From an uncultured Collinsella sp. (GTDB lineage: Bacteria > Actinomycetota > Coriobacteriia > Coriobacteriales > Coriobacteriaceae): 15,322 bases of DNA. Position numbers and translations under genes: made by a program. The notes below the pieces were generated by a model that worked only from the letters and a program-made list of their open reading frames with translations, was not told the origin of the DNA and did not search any database. Shown here piece by piece: positions 1 to 7,855 of the stretch. The stretch spans positions 1 to 15,322 of the forward strand of contig CAUDCB010000033.1 of assembly GCA_958447915.1 (NCBI GenBank), given 5' to 3'. Each line of letters starts with the position of its first letter. The first letter of the stretch is position 1.

Positions 1-993
1 ATGACCAGACTCGGTGACAACGCGCTCGGGGCGCTGCTTGCGGCACTTGTCCGTCGCATAGGGGCAGCGAGGAGAGAAGACGCAGCCCTCGGGCAGGTTC
101 ATGAGCGAAGGCGGGTTGCCGTGAATCGGCGTAAGCGGTTTCTTCTCATCGATAGCCTGCTCCGGGATGGAGCGGATCAGACCCCAGGTATAGGGGTGAC
201 GGCTCTCGTAGAAGATTTCCTCAGCAGTACCGAACTCGACGGGACGACCGGCGTACATAACCATGATCTTGTCGGCCATATCGGCGACGACACCCAGGTC
301 ATGGGTAATCATGATGATGGCGTTGCCGTTCTTCTCCTGCATTTCCTGCATAAGCTCAATAATCTGAGCCTGAATGGTAACGTCCAGGGCAGTCGTGGGC
401 TCGTCGGCAATCAGAATATCGGGATCGCAGGCAAGAGCCATGGCAATCATGACGCGCTGACGCATACCGCCAGAGAACTGGTGCGGATACTCATTGACGC
501 GCTTCTCGGGCTCGGGGATACCCACGAGGTCCAAAAGCTCGGTAGCGCGCTTGAGCGCCTCCTGCTTGGAGTAGCCACGGTGCAGACGAAGACCCTCACC
601 CACCTGCTTGCCGATCTTATAGACCGGGTTCAAGGAGGTCATAGGATCCTGGAAGATCATCGCGATGTCGTTACCGCGAATGTGCTGCATCTCTTCCTCG
701 GTCATCTCGAGGATAGAACGACCGCGATAGCGAACGTCGCCGCCCTCGATCTTTCCCGGAGGCATCGAGATAAGACCCATGATGGTCATGGCGGTCACGG
801 ACTTACCGGAGCCGGACTCACCGACGACGCCCAGGGTCTCGCCGCGATCGAGCGTGTAGGAGACACCGTCGACAGCGCGAACAACGCCATCCTCGGTGTG
901 GAAATACATCTTAAGGTCATCGACCTCGAGCAGATGCTGGCCCTCGGGAACCGGCTGGTCCTTCAGGTCCACATAGTTCTTGTTCTTCTTCAT
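1..993 (-). CDS. oppD: Oligopeptide/dipeptide ABC transporter ATPase OppD (3' end cut by window)
   Basis: This is the cytoplasmic ATPase that powers the peptide importer encoded just upstream. The visible 331 residues begin at the ATG at 991-993, two bases after the oppC stop, so translation is probably coupled. Walker A is GESGSGKS at residues 58-65, the Q-loop Gln is at 115, the signature is FSGGM at 173-177, Walker B is DILIADEP at 192-199 and the switch His is H231. The C-terminal extension typical of Opp/Dpp ATPases begins near HPYTWGLIRSIP (266-277). It contains C304, C310 and C317 (spacing X5, X6), the start of the four-Cys pattern that binds an Fe-S cluster in some homologs. The fourth Cys and the stop lie outside the window. 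OppD and DppD cannot be told apart from sequence alone. An OppF-type second ATPase may follow beyond the left edge. Confidence 0.93.
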   Translation of the reverse strand, partial: MKKNKNYVDLKDQPVPEGQHLLEVDDLKMYFHTEDGVVRAVDGVSYTLDRGETLGVVGESGSGKSVTAMTIMGLISMPPGKIEGGDVRYRGRSILEMTEEEMQHIRGNDIAMIFQDPMTSLNPVYKIGKQVGEGLRLHRGYSKQEALKRATELLDLVGIPEPEKRVNEYPHQFSGGMRQRVMIAMALACDPDILIADEPTTALDVTIQAQIIELMQEMQEKNGNAIIMITHDLGVVADMADKIMVMYAGRPVEFGTAEEIFYESRHPYTWGLIRSIPEQAIDEKKPLTPIHGNPPSLMNLPEGCVFSPRCPYATDKCRKQRPERVVTESGH

Positions 994-995
994 CC

Positions 996-1931
996 TTATG
1001 CGTCCTTCATCTTGACGTCGAGGGCGTCGCGCAGACCGTCACCCAGCAGGGTGAAGGCGAGCACCGTCGAGAGAATTGCCAGACCGGGCATGATCATCAT
1101 CCAGGGAGCAGTCAGAAGATACTGCTGACCGTCCTGAATCATGGAGCCCCACGAAGGCGTAGGCGGAATAACGCCCATGCCAAGGAAGGACAGAGCGGAC
1201 TCGGTCAGAATGGCGCCACCAATGTTCATAGTCGCGTAGACCACGATGGAGGCAACGGAGTTCGGGAAGATGTGACGCACGACGATACGAGCATCGGATG
1301 CACCCATCGCGCGCGCAGCGTCAACATAGTCGTTTTCCTTGACCGTCAGGATTGCAGATCGGAAGACGCGCGCAATCGAAGGCCAGCCGAGAACACCGAT
1401 GGCGATAAAGACGTTCTGAAGACCACGGCCGATAACGGCGATCATGGCGACGACGAACAGCACGTACGGGAACGCTAGGAAGATATCCGCACAGCGCATG
1501 ATGATCGTATCCCAGATTCCGCCGTAGAAACCGGCCAGAGCACCCATGACCAAACCGATCACCGTGGAGATGGCGGTGGCCATAATGCCGACGGACAGCG
1601 AAACGCGCGCACCGTAGATAACGCGGACGAGAATGTCGCGGCCAAGGGCGTCGGTGCCAAACGGGTGCTCGGCACACGGAGCCAGCAGCGACGTCTCGGC
1701 CATGGTGGTCGAGTCGGAAGCCGTCGGCGAACCGAGCCAGGGCTTAGCCCACAGATCGGCGGTCAGGGCAACCAAAACGACGATGATAATCCAGCAGACA
1801 CCGATAACGGCGAGCTTGTTCTTACGAAGACGCTTAAAAGCGTCGCCCCACAGCGTGCGGGACTTGGCGGGAGCAGATGCGGCCTTGGTGGCGGTAGCTT
1901 GCTCCTGAGACTGAGAATCAGTTTCCTGCAT
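996..1931 (-). CDS. oppC: Peptide ABC transporter permease OppC
   Basis: This is an inner-membrane permease of the binding-protein-dependent transport family, 311 residues, pairing with OppB to form the peptide channel. A basic, Ala/Gln-rich cytoplasmic N-terminus precedes the first membrane helix (about 39-60). The OppC N-terminal signature HPFGTDALGRDIL follows at 89-101. Further helices lie near 108-132, 148-168, 172-190, 227-250 and 277-297. The cytoplasmic EAA-type loop that docks on the ATPase is DAARAMGASDARIVVRHIFP at 204-223. The protein ends with the conserved LGDGLRDALD (296-305). The start is set by GGGAGGT upstream of the ATG, 14 bases after oppB. The stop is two bases before oppD. 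Length and order match oppB-oppC-oppD operons. Confidence 0.93.
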   Translation of the reverse strand: MQETDSQSQEQATATKAASAPAKSRTLWGDAFKRLRKNKLAVIGVCWIIIVVLVALTADLWAKPWLGSPTASDSTTMAETSLLAPCAEHPFGTDALGRDILVRVIYGARVSLSVGIMATAISTVIGLVMGALAGFYGGIWDTIIMRCADIFLAFPYVLFVVAMIAVIGRGLQNVFIAIGVLGWPSIARVFRSAILTVKENDYVDAARAMGASDARIVVRHIFPNSVASIVVYATMNIGGAILTESALSFLGMGVIPPTPSWGSMIQDGQQYLLTAPWMMIMPGLAILSTVLAFTLLGDGLRDALDVKMKDA

Positions 1932-1945
1932 GAGACGTACCTCCC

Positions 1946-2983
1946 TTAGGCCTTATCCGACGGACCGCCAAGGCGGATACGCGGGTCGAGGAATGCATAG
2001 CTAATGTCGACGAGCAGGTTGATCACCATGACGACGACAACGATGAGCGTAACGCCGCCCATAACGATGGGCCAGTCACGCATGCTAATAGCGCGATAGA
2101 CCTCATAGCCGATACCGGGCCAGTTAAAGACCGTCTCGGTCAGGATGGCACCCGAAAGCATGCCGCCAAAGTCGACACCGATATAGGTAACGACGGGGAT
2201 GAGTGCATTCTTAAGCGCATGCTTGATGATGATCGCGCGACTGGAGAGACCCTTGGCCTTTGCCGTACGGATGTAATCCTGGTTCATGACGTCAAGCAGC
2301 TGCGAACGCATAATGCGGGCAGCATAAGCGGTCGAAACCGAAGCCAGCGTAATGGTCGGAAGCACATAGTGCATCCAATCCTGATACTGAGAGCTGGAAC
2401 CGCCGGCACCCGAAATCGGCATGGAGAATGCGCCGCCGGTGGCATCCTTGAGGATGACGCCAAAGAACAGCTGCAGCAACATACCAAGCCAGAAGGCCGG
2501 GACAGCAACGAGAATCGACGTGGTGAGCGTAACCAAAATATCCCAGAAGGAATAACGCTTTACCGCCGAAATGATACCCGCACCGATACCCATGATTGCC
2601 TCGAGCACGATGGCGCACGCGGCAAGTTTGACCGTATACGGATACTTTTGGGCAAAGATTTCCGTAACCGGCAGCTTGCGCTGGTACGAATTACCCAGAT
2701 CGCCATGAAGCAGACCGTTCATGTAATACAGATAACGGTCTACAAGCGACGTCTGAACGGGATCGCCGTTCTCGTCAAGGATCGCGTTGCCGTCCTCGTC
2801 CGTCTGGACCAGGTGATAGCGTACGCGAAGCTGAAGCTCCACCTCGGGGGACAGAGCCTTGTCTCCACCGATCAGCTTGATCGGATCTCCCGGCACGATA
2901 TTCTGGAGGGCGAACAGAATCAGCGTAACGCCCAAAAATACCGGGATGAACTGAAGCACACGTTTAACGATGTACTTACCCAT
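1946..2983 (-). CDS. oppB: Peptide ABC transporter permease OppB
   Basis: This is the second membrane permease of the peptide importer, 345 residues. The N-terminus (MGKYIVKRVLQFIPVFLGVT) is the classical OppB/DppB start, with membrane helix 1 at about 9-29 followed by VPGDP. The EAA loop is DYIRTAKAKGLSSRAIIIKH at 236-255, then VFNWPGIG at 285-292. The last helix (about 308-330) leads to the conserved DPRIR at 333-337. Other helices fall near 118-140, 148-173 and 205-225. The external region between helices 1 and 2 is lengthened by an acidic turn-rich stretch (about residues 60-78, rich in Asp, Asn and Gly). A GGGGAG ribosome binding site precedes the ATG. The gene is 156 bases downstream of oppA and 14 before oppC. 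Confidence 0.93.
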   Translation of the reverse strand: MGKYIVKRVLQFIPVFLGVTLILFALQNIVPGDPIKLIGGDKALSPEVELQLRVRYHLVQTDEDGNAILDENGDPVQTSLVDRYLYYMNGLLHGDLGNSYQRKLPVTEIFAQKYPYTVKLAACAIVLEAIMGIGAGIISAVKRYSFWDILVTLTTSILVAVPAFWLGMLLQLFFGVILKDATGGAFSMPISGAGGSSSQYQDWMHYVLPTITLASVSTAYAARIMRSQLLDVMNQDYIRTAKAKGLSSRAIIIKHALKNALIPVVTYIGVDFGGMLSGAILTETVFNWPGIGYEVYRAISMRDWPIVMGGVTLIVVVVMVINLLVDISYAFLDPRIRLGGPSDKA

Positions 2984-3013
2984 ACCACTCCCCTATCTAG
3001 GGATTAACCTAAA

Positions 3014-3043
3014 TGGGATGCCGATCGCCAGACCGGCATCCCA
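3014..3043 (-). terminator. Hairpin between oppA and oppB (partial terminator or mRNA-stability element)
   Basis: A perfect 10-bp stem, TGGGATGCCG (3014-3023) with CGGCATCCCA (3034-3043), encloses a 10-base loop. On the minus strand the stem is followed by ATTTAGGTTAATCC, which is not a true U-tract. It is therefore better read as a leaky terminator or a 3' stabiliser of the oppA message than as a full stop. Such hairpins after binding-protein genes commonly explain higher expression of the binding protein than of the permeases. Confidence 0.6.
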
Positions 3044-3139
3044 AAATTACCATCAGCCAGTTTACCCCAGGTTAGGGAGAACTGTATGTTTCCCATGAGG
3101 TCTACGTAAATACTTGACCCTCACGGAAGCTGCAAACTC

Positions 3140-4816
3140 TTAGGCGAGCTCAGCGGTACCCAGCTCGGCGTGCTTCTGCGGATCGACATAGAGGTGCTTG
3201 ATGCGATCGGAGCCGGCGATGGTGTGCGTGTAGAACATCACCGGGATGACCGGGCAGTCGGCAGCGACCATTGCGTCGGCCTCCTGCATCTTAGCGACGC
3301 GCTCTTCGTCGTCAACCGTGGTACGAGCCTCGTCGACCTTGGCGTCGAACTCGGGGTTGTTGTAACCAGAGCGGTTGTCGCCACCGAGAGAGGCAGAGTG
3401 GAACAGCGGATACAGGAAGTTGTCCATGATCGGGTAGTCGGCAATCCAGCCCAGACGACCGAACTGATAGTTGAAGTTCTGGTACTGCTCGAGCAGCGCA
3501 GACCACTCAGGGGTATCGGAGACGGCGGTAACGCCGACCTTGGCGAGGTCGCCGATGATGGACTCCATGATCTCCTTGTGACCACCGTCCTGGTTGTAGG
3601 AAAGGGTCACGTTAATGCCACGATCGCCGTTAGCGCCGGCAGGAGCAACCTTGTCGAGGTACTCGTTAGCCTTGTCGACGTCGTAGGCGCAGAACTCCCA
3701 TGCGCCTTCCTTGTAGCCATCGATGCCCGGAGGAACAATGCCGTCGGCGGGGGTACGGGTACCCTTGAAGATGGTCTTGCAGATGGCCTCGCGGTTAATG
3801 GCCAGGGAGATACCCCTGCGCAGGTCGGCGTTGTTGAACGGCTCGGCCGTGGTGTTGCAGGTCAGGTAGTAGGTGGAAGGCTCGGCGCCGAGCAGCATGC
3901 GCTCGCCGTCGCCCATGGTGTAGCCGTCCTTGGACACGCCGCGATCCTTCTTGGCAGCGTCGATCTGAGCAACGGGAACGTCGCAGATATCGAGGTTACC
4001 GGCCTGGAACTCCTTGTAGGCGGTCTCCACGTCCTTGATGACCTGGAAGTGGATGCCATCGATCTTGGCCTTGTCGCCATAGTAATCGTCGAACTTCTTG
4101 AGGTTGATCTCCTGACCATCCTCCCACTTGCCGTCCATCATGAACGGGCCGTTACCGATCGGGGCAAGGTAGAAGCTCTTAACATCGGACTCGGCGCACT
4201 CGGGAACCGGGGATAGAGCCGGGTGAGAGGCGACGAAGGGGAAGTCGGCGTAAGCGGAAGACAGCTTAACGACGAGGGTCTCATCGTCGGGGCAAGTAAC
4301 ACCGCTGAGCTCAGTAGCGTTACCGGCAAGCAAATCGTCATAGCCCTCGACCATGGAAAGGTGATAGGAGACCTCGGAAGGACCGTACTCGGTAGCGATG
4401 GCCGACTTGGTGTTGACCAGACGCTCCCAAGCGAGCTTGAAGGACTTGGAGGTAACGTCGTCACCGTTGTGGAACTTGGCCTTCTTGATCTTGAAGGTGA
4501 ACTCGGTGGCGTCGTCGTTGGCCTCGAAGGACTCGCAAGCCAGCGGGACGATCTTGCCCTTCTCGGCGTCGTAAGAGGTCAGAGCATCGAACAGCTGGTA
4601 CTCGACCTGAGTGCCCTGATCCTCCTGGACGTTGTAGGGGTCGATGCAGACCGGGTTGTTGATGTAGAAGTTCAGCGTCGAACCGGACTCAGAACCGGAA
4701 GCGTCGCCGCCCTTCTTGCCGCATGCGGCAAGAAAAGCCATGGAGCTCGCAGCAAGGGTACCGCCGACAAAGGCGCGACGACCCATAACGGGCTGGTGGA
4801 ACATAGAATCAGCCAT
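3140..4816 (-). CDS. oppA: Peptide-binding lipoprotein OppA (family 5 solute-binding protein)
   Basis: This is the extracellular substrate-binding lipoprotein that captures oligopeptides and delivers them to OppBC. It has 558 residues, close to the family norm. Residues 1-32 are a signal peptide with a twin-Arg motif GRRAFVG (12-18), a hydrophobic stretch and the lipobox FLAAC, giving lipidated C32. A Gly/Ser/Lys linker follows. SBP family 5 hallmarks are visible: LAWERLVNTKSA near 128-139, HPALSPVPE near 198-206, NGPFMMDGKWEDG near 222-234, DLRRGISLAINREAI near 331-345 and GWIADYPIMDNFLYPLFHS near 456-474. The ATG is preceded by AAGGAGG. The gene is followed by a hairpin and then oppB, oppC and oppD. 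Family 5 proteins can also bind dipeptides, nickel, opines or sugars. The GWIADYP region favours oligopeptides, but the substrate is inferred. Confidence 0.92.
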   Translation of the reverse strand: MADSMFHQPVMGRRAFVGGTLAASSMAFLAACGKKGGDASGSESGSTLNFYINNPVCIDPYNVQEDQGTQVEYQLFDALTSYDAEKGKIVPLACESFEANDDATEFTFKIKKAKFHNGDDVTSKSFKLAWERLVNTKSAIATEYGPSEVSYHLSMVEGYDDLLAGNATELSGVTCPDDETLVVKLSSAYADFPFVASHPALSPVPECAESDVKSFYLAPIGNGPFMMDGKWEDGQEINLKKFDDYYGDKAKIDGIHFQVIKDVETAYKEFQAGNLDICDVPVAQIDAAKKDRGVSKDGYTMGDGERMLLGAEPSTYYLTCNTTAEPFNNADLRRGISLAINREAICKTIFKGTRTPADGIVPPGIDGYKEGAWEFCAYDVDKANEYLDKVAPAGANGDRGINVTLSYNQDGGHKEIMESIIGDLAKVGVTAVSDTPEWSALLEQYQNFNYQFGRLGWIADYPIMDNFLYPLFHSASLGGDNRSGYNNPEFDAKVDEARTTVDDEERVAKMQEADAMVAADCPVIPVMFYTHTIAGSDRIKHLYVDPQKHAELGTAELA

Positions 4817-5052
4817 GCCATCCTCCTTATGAGATAGGACAAAGAAATGTTCAGTCGGACATATGTCGAGACAATCCGATCCGAACCATCAAAACGCCGC
4901 CCGCTGCTATGGCTGGTTATGCACCACAGACCAACGTTTTGCAATACAGGAGCGCATTTTATTCACGATTTGGGGCTAATTCCGGTTAACGGTCGAGAAT
5001 TTCTTTAGTTGGGCGAAGTATGTGGGGATATTTTGACTCTGTTACAAGTCTG
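4817..5052 (-). promoter_or_regulatory. oppA upstream region with two candidate promoters
   Basis: This AT-richer spacer between the secG terminator and oppA probably carries the opp promoter. Read on the minus strand, candidate one is TTTACA (5051-5056), 17 bases, AAATAT (5028-5033). Its -35 is good and its -10 weak, and it sits inside the inverted repeat TTACA-agtc-TGTAA (5042-5055). Candidate two is TTGCAA (4939-4944), 17 bases, CATAAC (4916-4921). The palindrome GACATATGTC (4858-4867) lies in the leader about 42 bases before the start codon and could be an operator. None of these matches is strong enough to pick a start site. Confidence 0.35.
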
Positions 5053-5087
5053 TAAACAAAAAGGGCCCCGCACATGCGGGACCCTTT
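5053..5087 (-). terminator. secG intrinsic terminator
   Basis: A GC-rich hairpin lies 23 bases past the secG stop. AAAGGG (5060-5065) pairs with CCCTTT (5082-5087). After one mismatch, CCCGC (5067-5071) pairs with GCGGG (5076-5080) around the loop acat. On the minus strand it runs into TTTTTGTTTAC, a classical U-tract. It separates secG from the opp operon. Confidence 0.9.
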
Positions 5088-5109
5088 ACAAACGTATATA
5101 CGCCGATGC

Positions 5110-5364
5110 TTAGTAGCCGACGATACCCTGCGGGAAGAAGAACATGCACAGAACGACACACACGGCAAAAACGACGGCCATAATTACCGTCAGGCGATCG
5201 AGGTTCTGCTCCATGACGCCCGTGGCAGAGCTGGAGTTATACAGCGAGCTAGCGATCATATCCGAAACGCCGGTGCCCTTACCGGAATGCATCAGAACGA
5301 GAATCGTCAGCGCCACGGCAGAAACAGCCCAAACGACAAACAGAAGAATCTGGAACGGACCCAT
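5110..5364 (-). CDS. secG: Preprotein translocase subunit SecG
   Basis: This is the small membrane subunit of the SecYEG protein-export channel, 84 residues, a typical length. Two hydrophobic helices lie at about 5-25 and 58-78. Between them is the SecG hallmark LMHSGKGTGVSDM (24-36), matching the family pattern LHSGKGxGLS. The gene starts at an ATG preceded by AAGGAG. It lies downstream of the glycolytic genes as in many actinobacteria (gap-pgk-tpiA-secG), here with gpmI inserted between. Terminators on both sides suggest its own short transcript. Confidence 0.93.
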   Translation of the reverse strand: MGPFQILLFVVWAVSAVALTILVLMHSGKGTGVSDMIASSLYNSSSATGVMEQNLDRLTVIMAVVFAVCVVLCMFFFPQGIVGY

Positions 5365-5400
5365 AGATAAGCTCCTTAATAGAACAATTCAAACTCCAGT

Positions 5401-5409
5401 ACTGTACCA
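5401..5409 (-). promoter_or_regulatory. Candidate extended -10 promoter for secG
   Basis: On the minus strand this reads TGGTACAGT, a TGn extended -10 with a 4/6 hexamer. It would start transcription about 30 bases before the secG ATG and lies just after the gpmI terminator. I see no convincing -35 box. Confidence 0.3.
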
Positions 5410-5431
5410 CAACCTTCAACACTCCCCCACC

Positions 5432-5460
5432 TGCCATTTAGGGACGGGGTAGAAATGGCA
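5432..5460. repeat. REP-like inverted repeat upstream of secG
   Basis: TGCCATTT (5432-5439) and AAATGGCA (5453-5460) form a perfect 8-bp inverted repeat around a 13-base centre that includes GGGACGGGGT. The element sits in the gpmI-secG spacer, between the gpmI terminator and the candidate secG promoter. There is no U-tract, so it is not a second terminator. The short palindrome with a GGGACGG-type core resembles REP elements mobilised by TnpA_REP (RAYT, Y1-type) transposases. Whether it is repeated in this genome cannot be judged from one copy. Confidence 0.45.
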
Positions 5461-5463
5461 GAA

Positions 5464-5503
5464 ATACCAAAAAGGGGGTCGTCCGGTTGTGGACAACCCC
5501 CTT
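5464..5503 (-). terminator. gpmI intrinsic terminator
   Basis: AAGGGGGT (5472-5479) pairs with ACCCCCTT (5496-5503), then GTCC (5481-5484) with GGAC (5491-5494) around a 6-base loop, with one internal mismatch. Read on the minus strand, the hairpin is followed by TTTGG after the last stem T residues, giving a CCCCCTTTTTGG run. It lies 25 bases past the gpmI stop and ends the gap-pgk-tpiA-gpmI block. Confidence 0.88.
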
Positions 5504-5528
5504 ACTAGAAAACGGTATTTGTTTTCTA

Positions 5529-7082
5529 TTAGGCCTCGGTGGCGAGCAAGCGACCCGTCATCTCGGCGGAAGGCTCAATACCAGCCATGGTGAGCATGGT
5601 CGGAGCGATATCGGAAAGACGGCCGTCCTCGATACCGGTGAGTTTGGCCTTATCATCAACGATGATGAACGGCACGCGGTTGGTGGTGTGAGCCGTAAAC
5701 GGATGCTTGGAACCGTCGGAAGCAACGTCAAACATGTGATCGGCGTTGCCATGGTCGGCGGTAATCAGCGCAAAGCCACCCTTGGCGAGAATCGCCGGGA
5801 CAACCTTGGACAAAGCATCGTCAACAGCCTCGACGGCCTTAACGGCGGCGTCGAAGACACCGGTGTGACCAACCATGTCGCAGTTCGCGAAGTTCACGAT
5901 GTAGAAATCAGCGCGATCCTCGTTGATGGCGGCGACGAGCTTCTCGGTAACCTCGGGAGCGCTCATCTCAGGCTGCAGATCGTAGGTAGCGACCTTGGGG
6001 GAAGCGACGAGCACGCGCTCCTCGCCCTCCTTGGGCTCCTCGATGCCGCCGTTGAGGAAGAACGTCACGTGGGCGTACTTCTCGGTCTCGGCGGTGTGCA
6101 GCTGCTTGAGGCCATTGGCGGCGATAACGTCGGCCAGGACGTTCTCGGGGAACGTCTTGGGGAAGGCGACCTCGACGTCAAACGTCGGATCGTACTCGGT
6201 CATCGTCACAAAGTGCGAAAGCTTGATCTGCTCGCGCTCAAAGCCGTCGAACTCCTTGTCCGTGAACACGCGGGTCATCTGACGAGCGCGGTCGGGACGG
6301 AAGTTGAAGAAGATGGCCGCGTCGCCCTCGTGGATGCCCTCGTTGTGGGCAGCGAAGGGCTCGACGAACTCATCGCCGCGCGGATCCTTCTCGTAGTAGG
6401 CCTTGATACCGGCCACGGGGTCGGTATCGGCATCGGACGCGTTGACCATGACATCGTAGGCACGCTGGATGCGCTCCCAACGGTTATCGCGGTCCATGGC
6501 CCAATATCGGCCCGAGACGGTGGCAACGCGAGCGTCGCAACCGGTCTCCTCGGAGATCTTAGCCAGGAAGGCGCAGAACTCACTCATGTAGCCGGCACCG
6601 GACTGCGGGTCGACGTCGCGGCCATCCATGAAGGCGTGGACGCGAACGGTCTTGACGCCATGCTGGGCAGCCATCTTGACCAGAGCCTCGACGTGGTTCA
6701 TGTGAGAATGAACGCCGCCAGGGCTCATAAGGCCCATGAGGTGGAGAGTCTTGCCTTCGGCCTTGACATCGTCCATAGCCTTGACGAAGACCTCGTTCTT
6801 GGCGATGGAGCCGTCCTTGATGGCATTGTTGATGCGCGAAAGCTCCTGGAACACGATGCGGCCGGCACCGATGTTGAGGTGACCCACCTCGGAGTTACCC
6901 ATCTGACCGTCGGGAAGGCCCACGTCCTCGCCCGAAGCGCCGAGCGTGGTGTGAGGATACTTCTCGTACAGGCTATCAAGGAAGGGCGTCTTGGCGGCGG
7001 CGACGGCGTTCTCGCCATCGGCCGGAGCCAAGCCACAGCCGTCCATGATGATCAGGAGTGCAGGAAGATGACGCTGTGCCAT
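5529..7082 (-). CDS. gpmI: 2,3-bisphosphoglycerate-independent phosphoglycerate mutase
   Basis: This cytoplasmic glycolytic enzyme interconverts 3- and 2-phosphoglycerate through a phosphoserine intermediate and needs Mn2+. It has 517 residues, matching the family (about 510). The metal/phosphatase half starts with IIMDGCG (D14), and the catalytic Ser is S64 in GQMGNSEVGH. The transferase insert contains HSHMNH (125-130), GRDVDP (154-159), GRYWAMDRD (191-199) and FNFRPDRARQ (259-268). The C-terminal metal site shows CDMVGHTG (D402, H406), ADHGN (D443, H444) and a further His in KHPFTAHTTN (H460 or H465). The ATG at 7080-7082 lies 5 bases after the tpiA stop, with the purine-rich AGTAGGA overlapping that stop, so coupling to tpiA is likely. 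The gene is followed by its own terminator. Confidence 0.96.
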   Translation of the reverse strand: MAQRHLPALLIIMDGCGLAPADGENAVAAAKTPFLDSLYEKYPHTTLGASGEDVGLPDGQMGNSEVGHLNIGAGRIVFQELSRINNAIKDGSIAKNEVFVKAMDDVKAEGKTLHLMGLMSPGGVHSHMNHVEALVKMAAQHGVKTVRVHAFMDGRDVDPQSGAGYMSEFCAFLAKISEETGCDARVATVSGRYWAMDRDNRWERIQRAYDVMVNASDADTDPVAGIKAYYEKDPRGDEFVEPFAAHNEGIHEGDAAIFFNFRPDRARQMTRVFTDKEFDGFEREQIKLSHFVTMTEYDPTFDVEVAFPKTFPENVLADVIAANGLKQLHTAETEKYAHVTFFLNGGIEEPKEGEERVLVASPKVATYDLQPEMSAPEVTEKLVAAINEDRADFYIVNFANCDMVGHTGVFDAAVKAVEAVDDALSKVVPAILAKGGFALITADHGNADHMFDVASDGSKHPFTAHTTNRVPFIIVDDKAKLTGIEDGRLSDIAPTMLTMAGIEPSAEMTGRLLATEA

Positions 7083-7087
7083 ATGTC

Positions 7088-7855
7088 CTACTCGCCTGCC
7101 TTGACGACCATAGAGGCGAAGTCGGCAGCCTTGAGGGAAGCGCCGCCCACGAGGGCGCCGTCAACGTCAGGCTTGGCGACGAGCTCGGCGATGTTGCCGG
7201 GCTTAGCGGAACCGCCGTAGAGAACGCGGATGCCATTAGCGAGCTCCTCGCCGAACATCTCCTTGAGGGTCTCACGGATAGCGCCGCAGACCTCCTGAGC
7301 GTCCTCGGCGGTAGCGGTCTTGCCGGTGCCGATGGCCCAGATGGGCTCGTAGGCGACGACGACCTGCTTGGGGCAGGTGATCTCAAGACCAGCAAGGCCA
7401 GCCTTGACCTGGTTCACGACGTGCTCGACATAGGTGCCAGCCTCGCGGACCTCGAGGGACTCGCCGCAGCAGAAGACGGGAACAAGACCGGCGGCAACGA
7501 GAGCCTTGGCCTTCTTGTTCTGATCCTCGTCGGTCTCGTGGAAGTAGTCGCGACGCTCGGAGTGACCGATGATGCAGTAGGTGCAGCCAGCGGACTTGAG
7601 CATGTCGCAAGAGGACTCACCGGTGAAGGCACCCTTGGCCTCCCAGTACACGTTCTGTGCACCGAGGGCGATGGGGGCAGCCTGAATGCGGTCATGAACC
7701 GTGGTGATGTCAATGGTCGGAGGGCAGACGAGCACCTCGACGCCAGCCGGAACCTCGGGCAGAGCCTGAGCCAGCTCGTCGGCGAGCCTGGCGGCCACGG
7801 CGACGTCGTTGTTCATCTTCCAGTTACCAGCGATAAGAAGGGTGCGATTAGGCAT
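7088..7855 (-). CDS. tpiA: Triosephosphate isomerase
   Basis: This enzyme interconverts dihydroxyacetone phosphate and glyceraldehyde-3-phosphate. It has 255 residues in a standard TIM barrel. Substrate-binding Lys is K13 in AGNWKMN, the electrophilic His is H98 in IIGHSERR and the catalytic base is E170 in AYEPIWAIGTG (the start of flexible loop 6). YGGS at 213-216 binds phosphate. An upstream in-frame ATG at 7918 exists, but the family N-terminus begins at the ATG at 7853-7855. That start overlaps the last 8 bases of pgk (ATGCCTAA shared), and a GGAGTGGAGG stretch within pgk serves as its ribosome binding site. Translation is therefore probably coupled to pgk. The protein is rather Cys-rich (C44, C83, C91, C94, C129, C130, C161, C190). 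Confidence 0.96.
   Translation of the reverse strand: MPNRTLLIAGNWKMNNDVAVAARLADELAQALPEVPAGVEVLVCPPTIDITTVHDRIQAAPIALGAQNVYWEAKGAFTGESSCDMLKSAGCTYCIIGHSERRDYFHETDEDQNKKAKALVAAGLVPVFCCGESLEVREAGTYVEHVVNQVKAGLAGLEITCPKQVVVAYEPIWAIGTGKTATAEDAQEVCGAIRETLKEMFGEELANGIRVLYGGSAKPGNIAELVAKPDVDGALVGGASLKAADFASMVVKAGE

Noticed and set aside
3140..4816. OppA as a sialic acid binding protein (SatA-like), given the nan genes in the same window
   Set aside because: Family 5 does include sialic acid binders, but the opp genes lie more than 7 kb from the nan set behind several terminators, and the motifs look like peptide binders.
5487..7220. Very long plus-strand open frame (577 codons) opposite gpmI
   Set aside because: It mirrors the gpmI gene in the antisense direction, and its low-complexity Val/Gly/Leu-rich product matches no family. 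GC-rich codon bias creates such frames.
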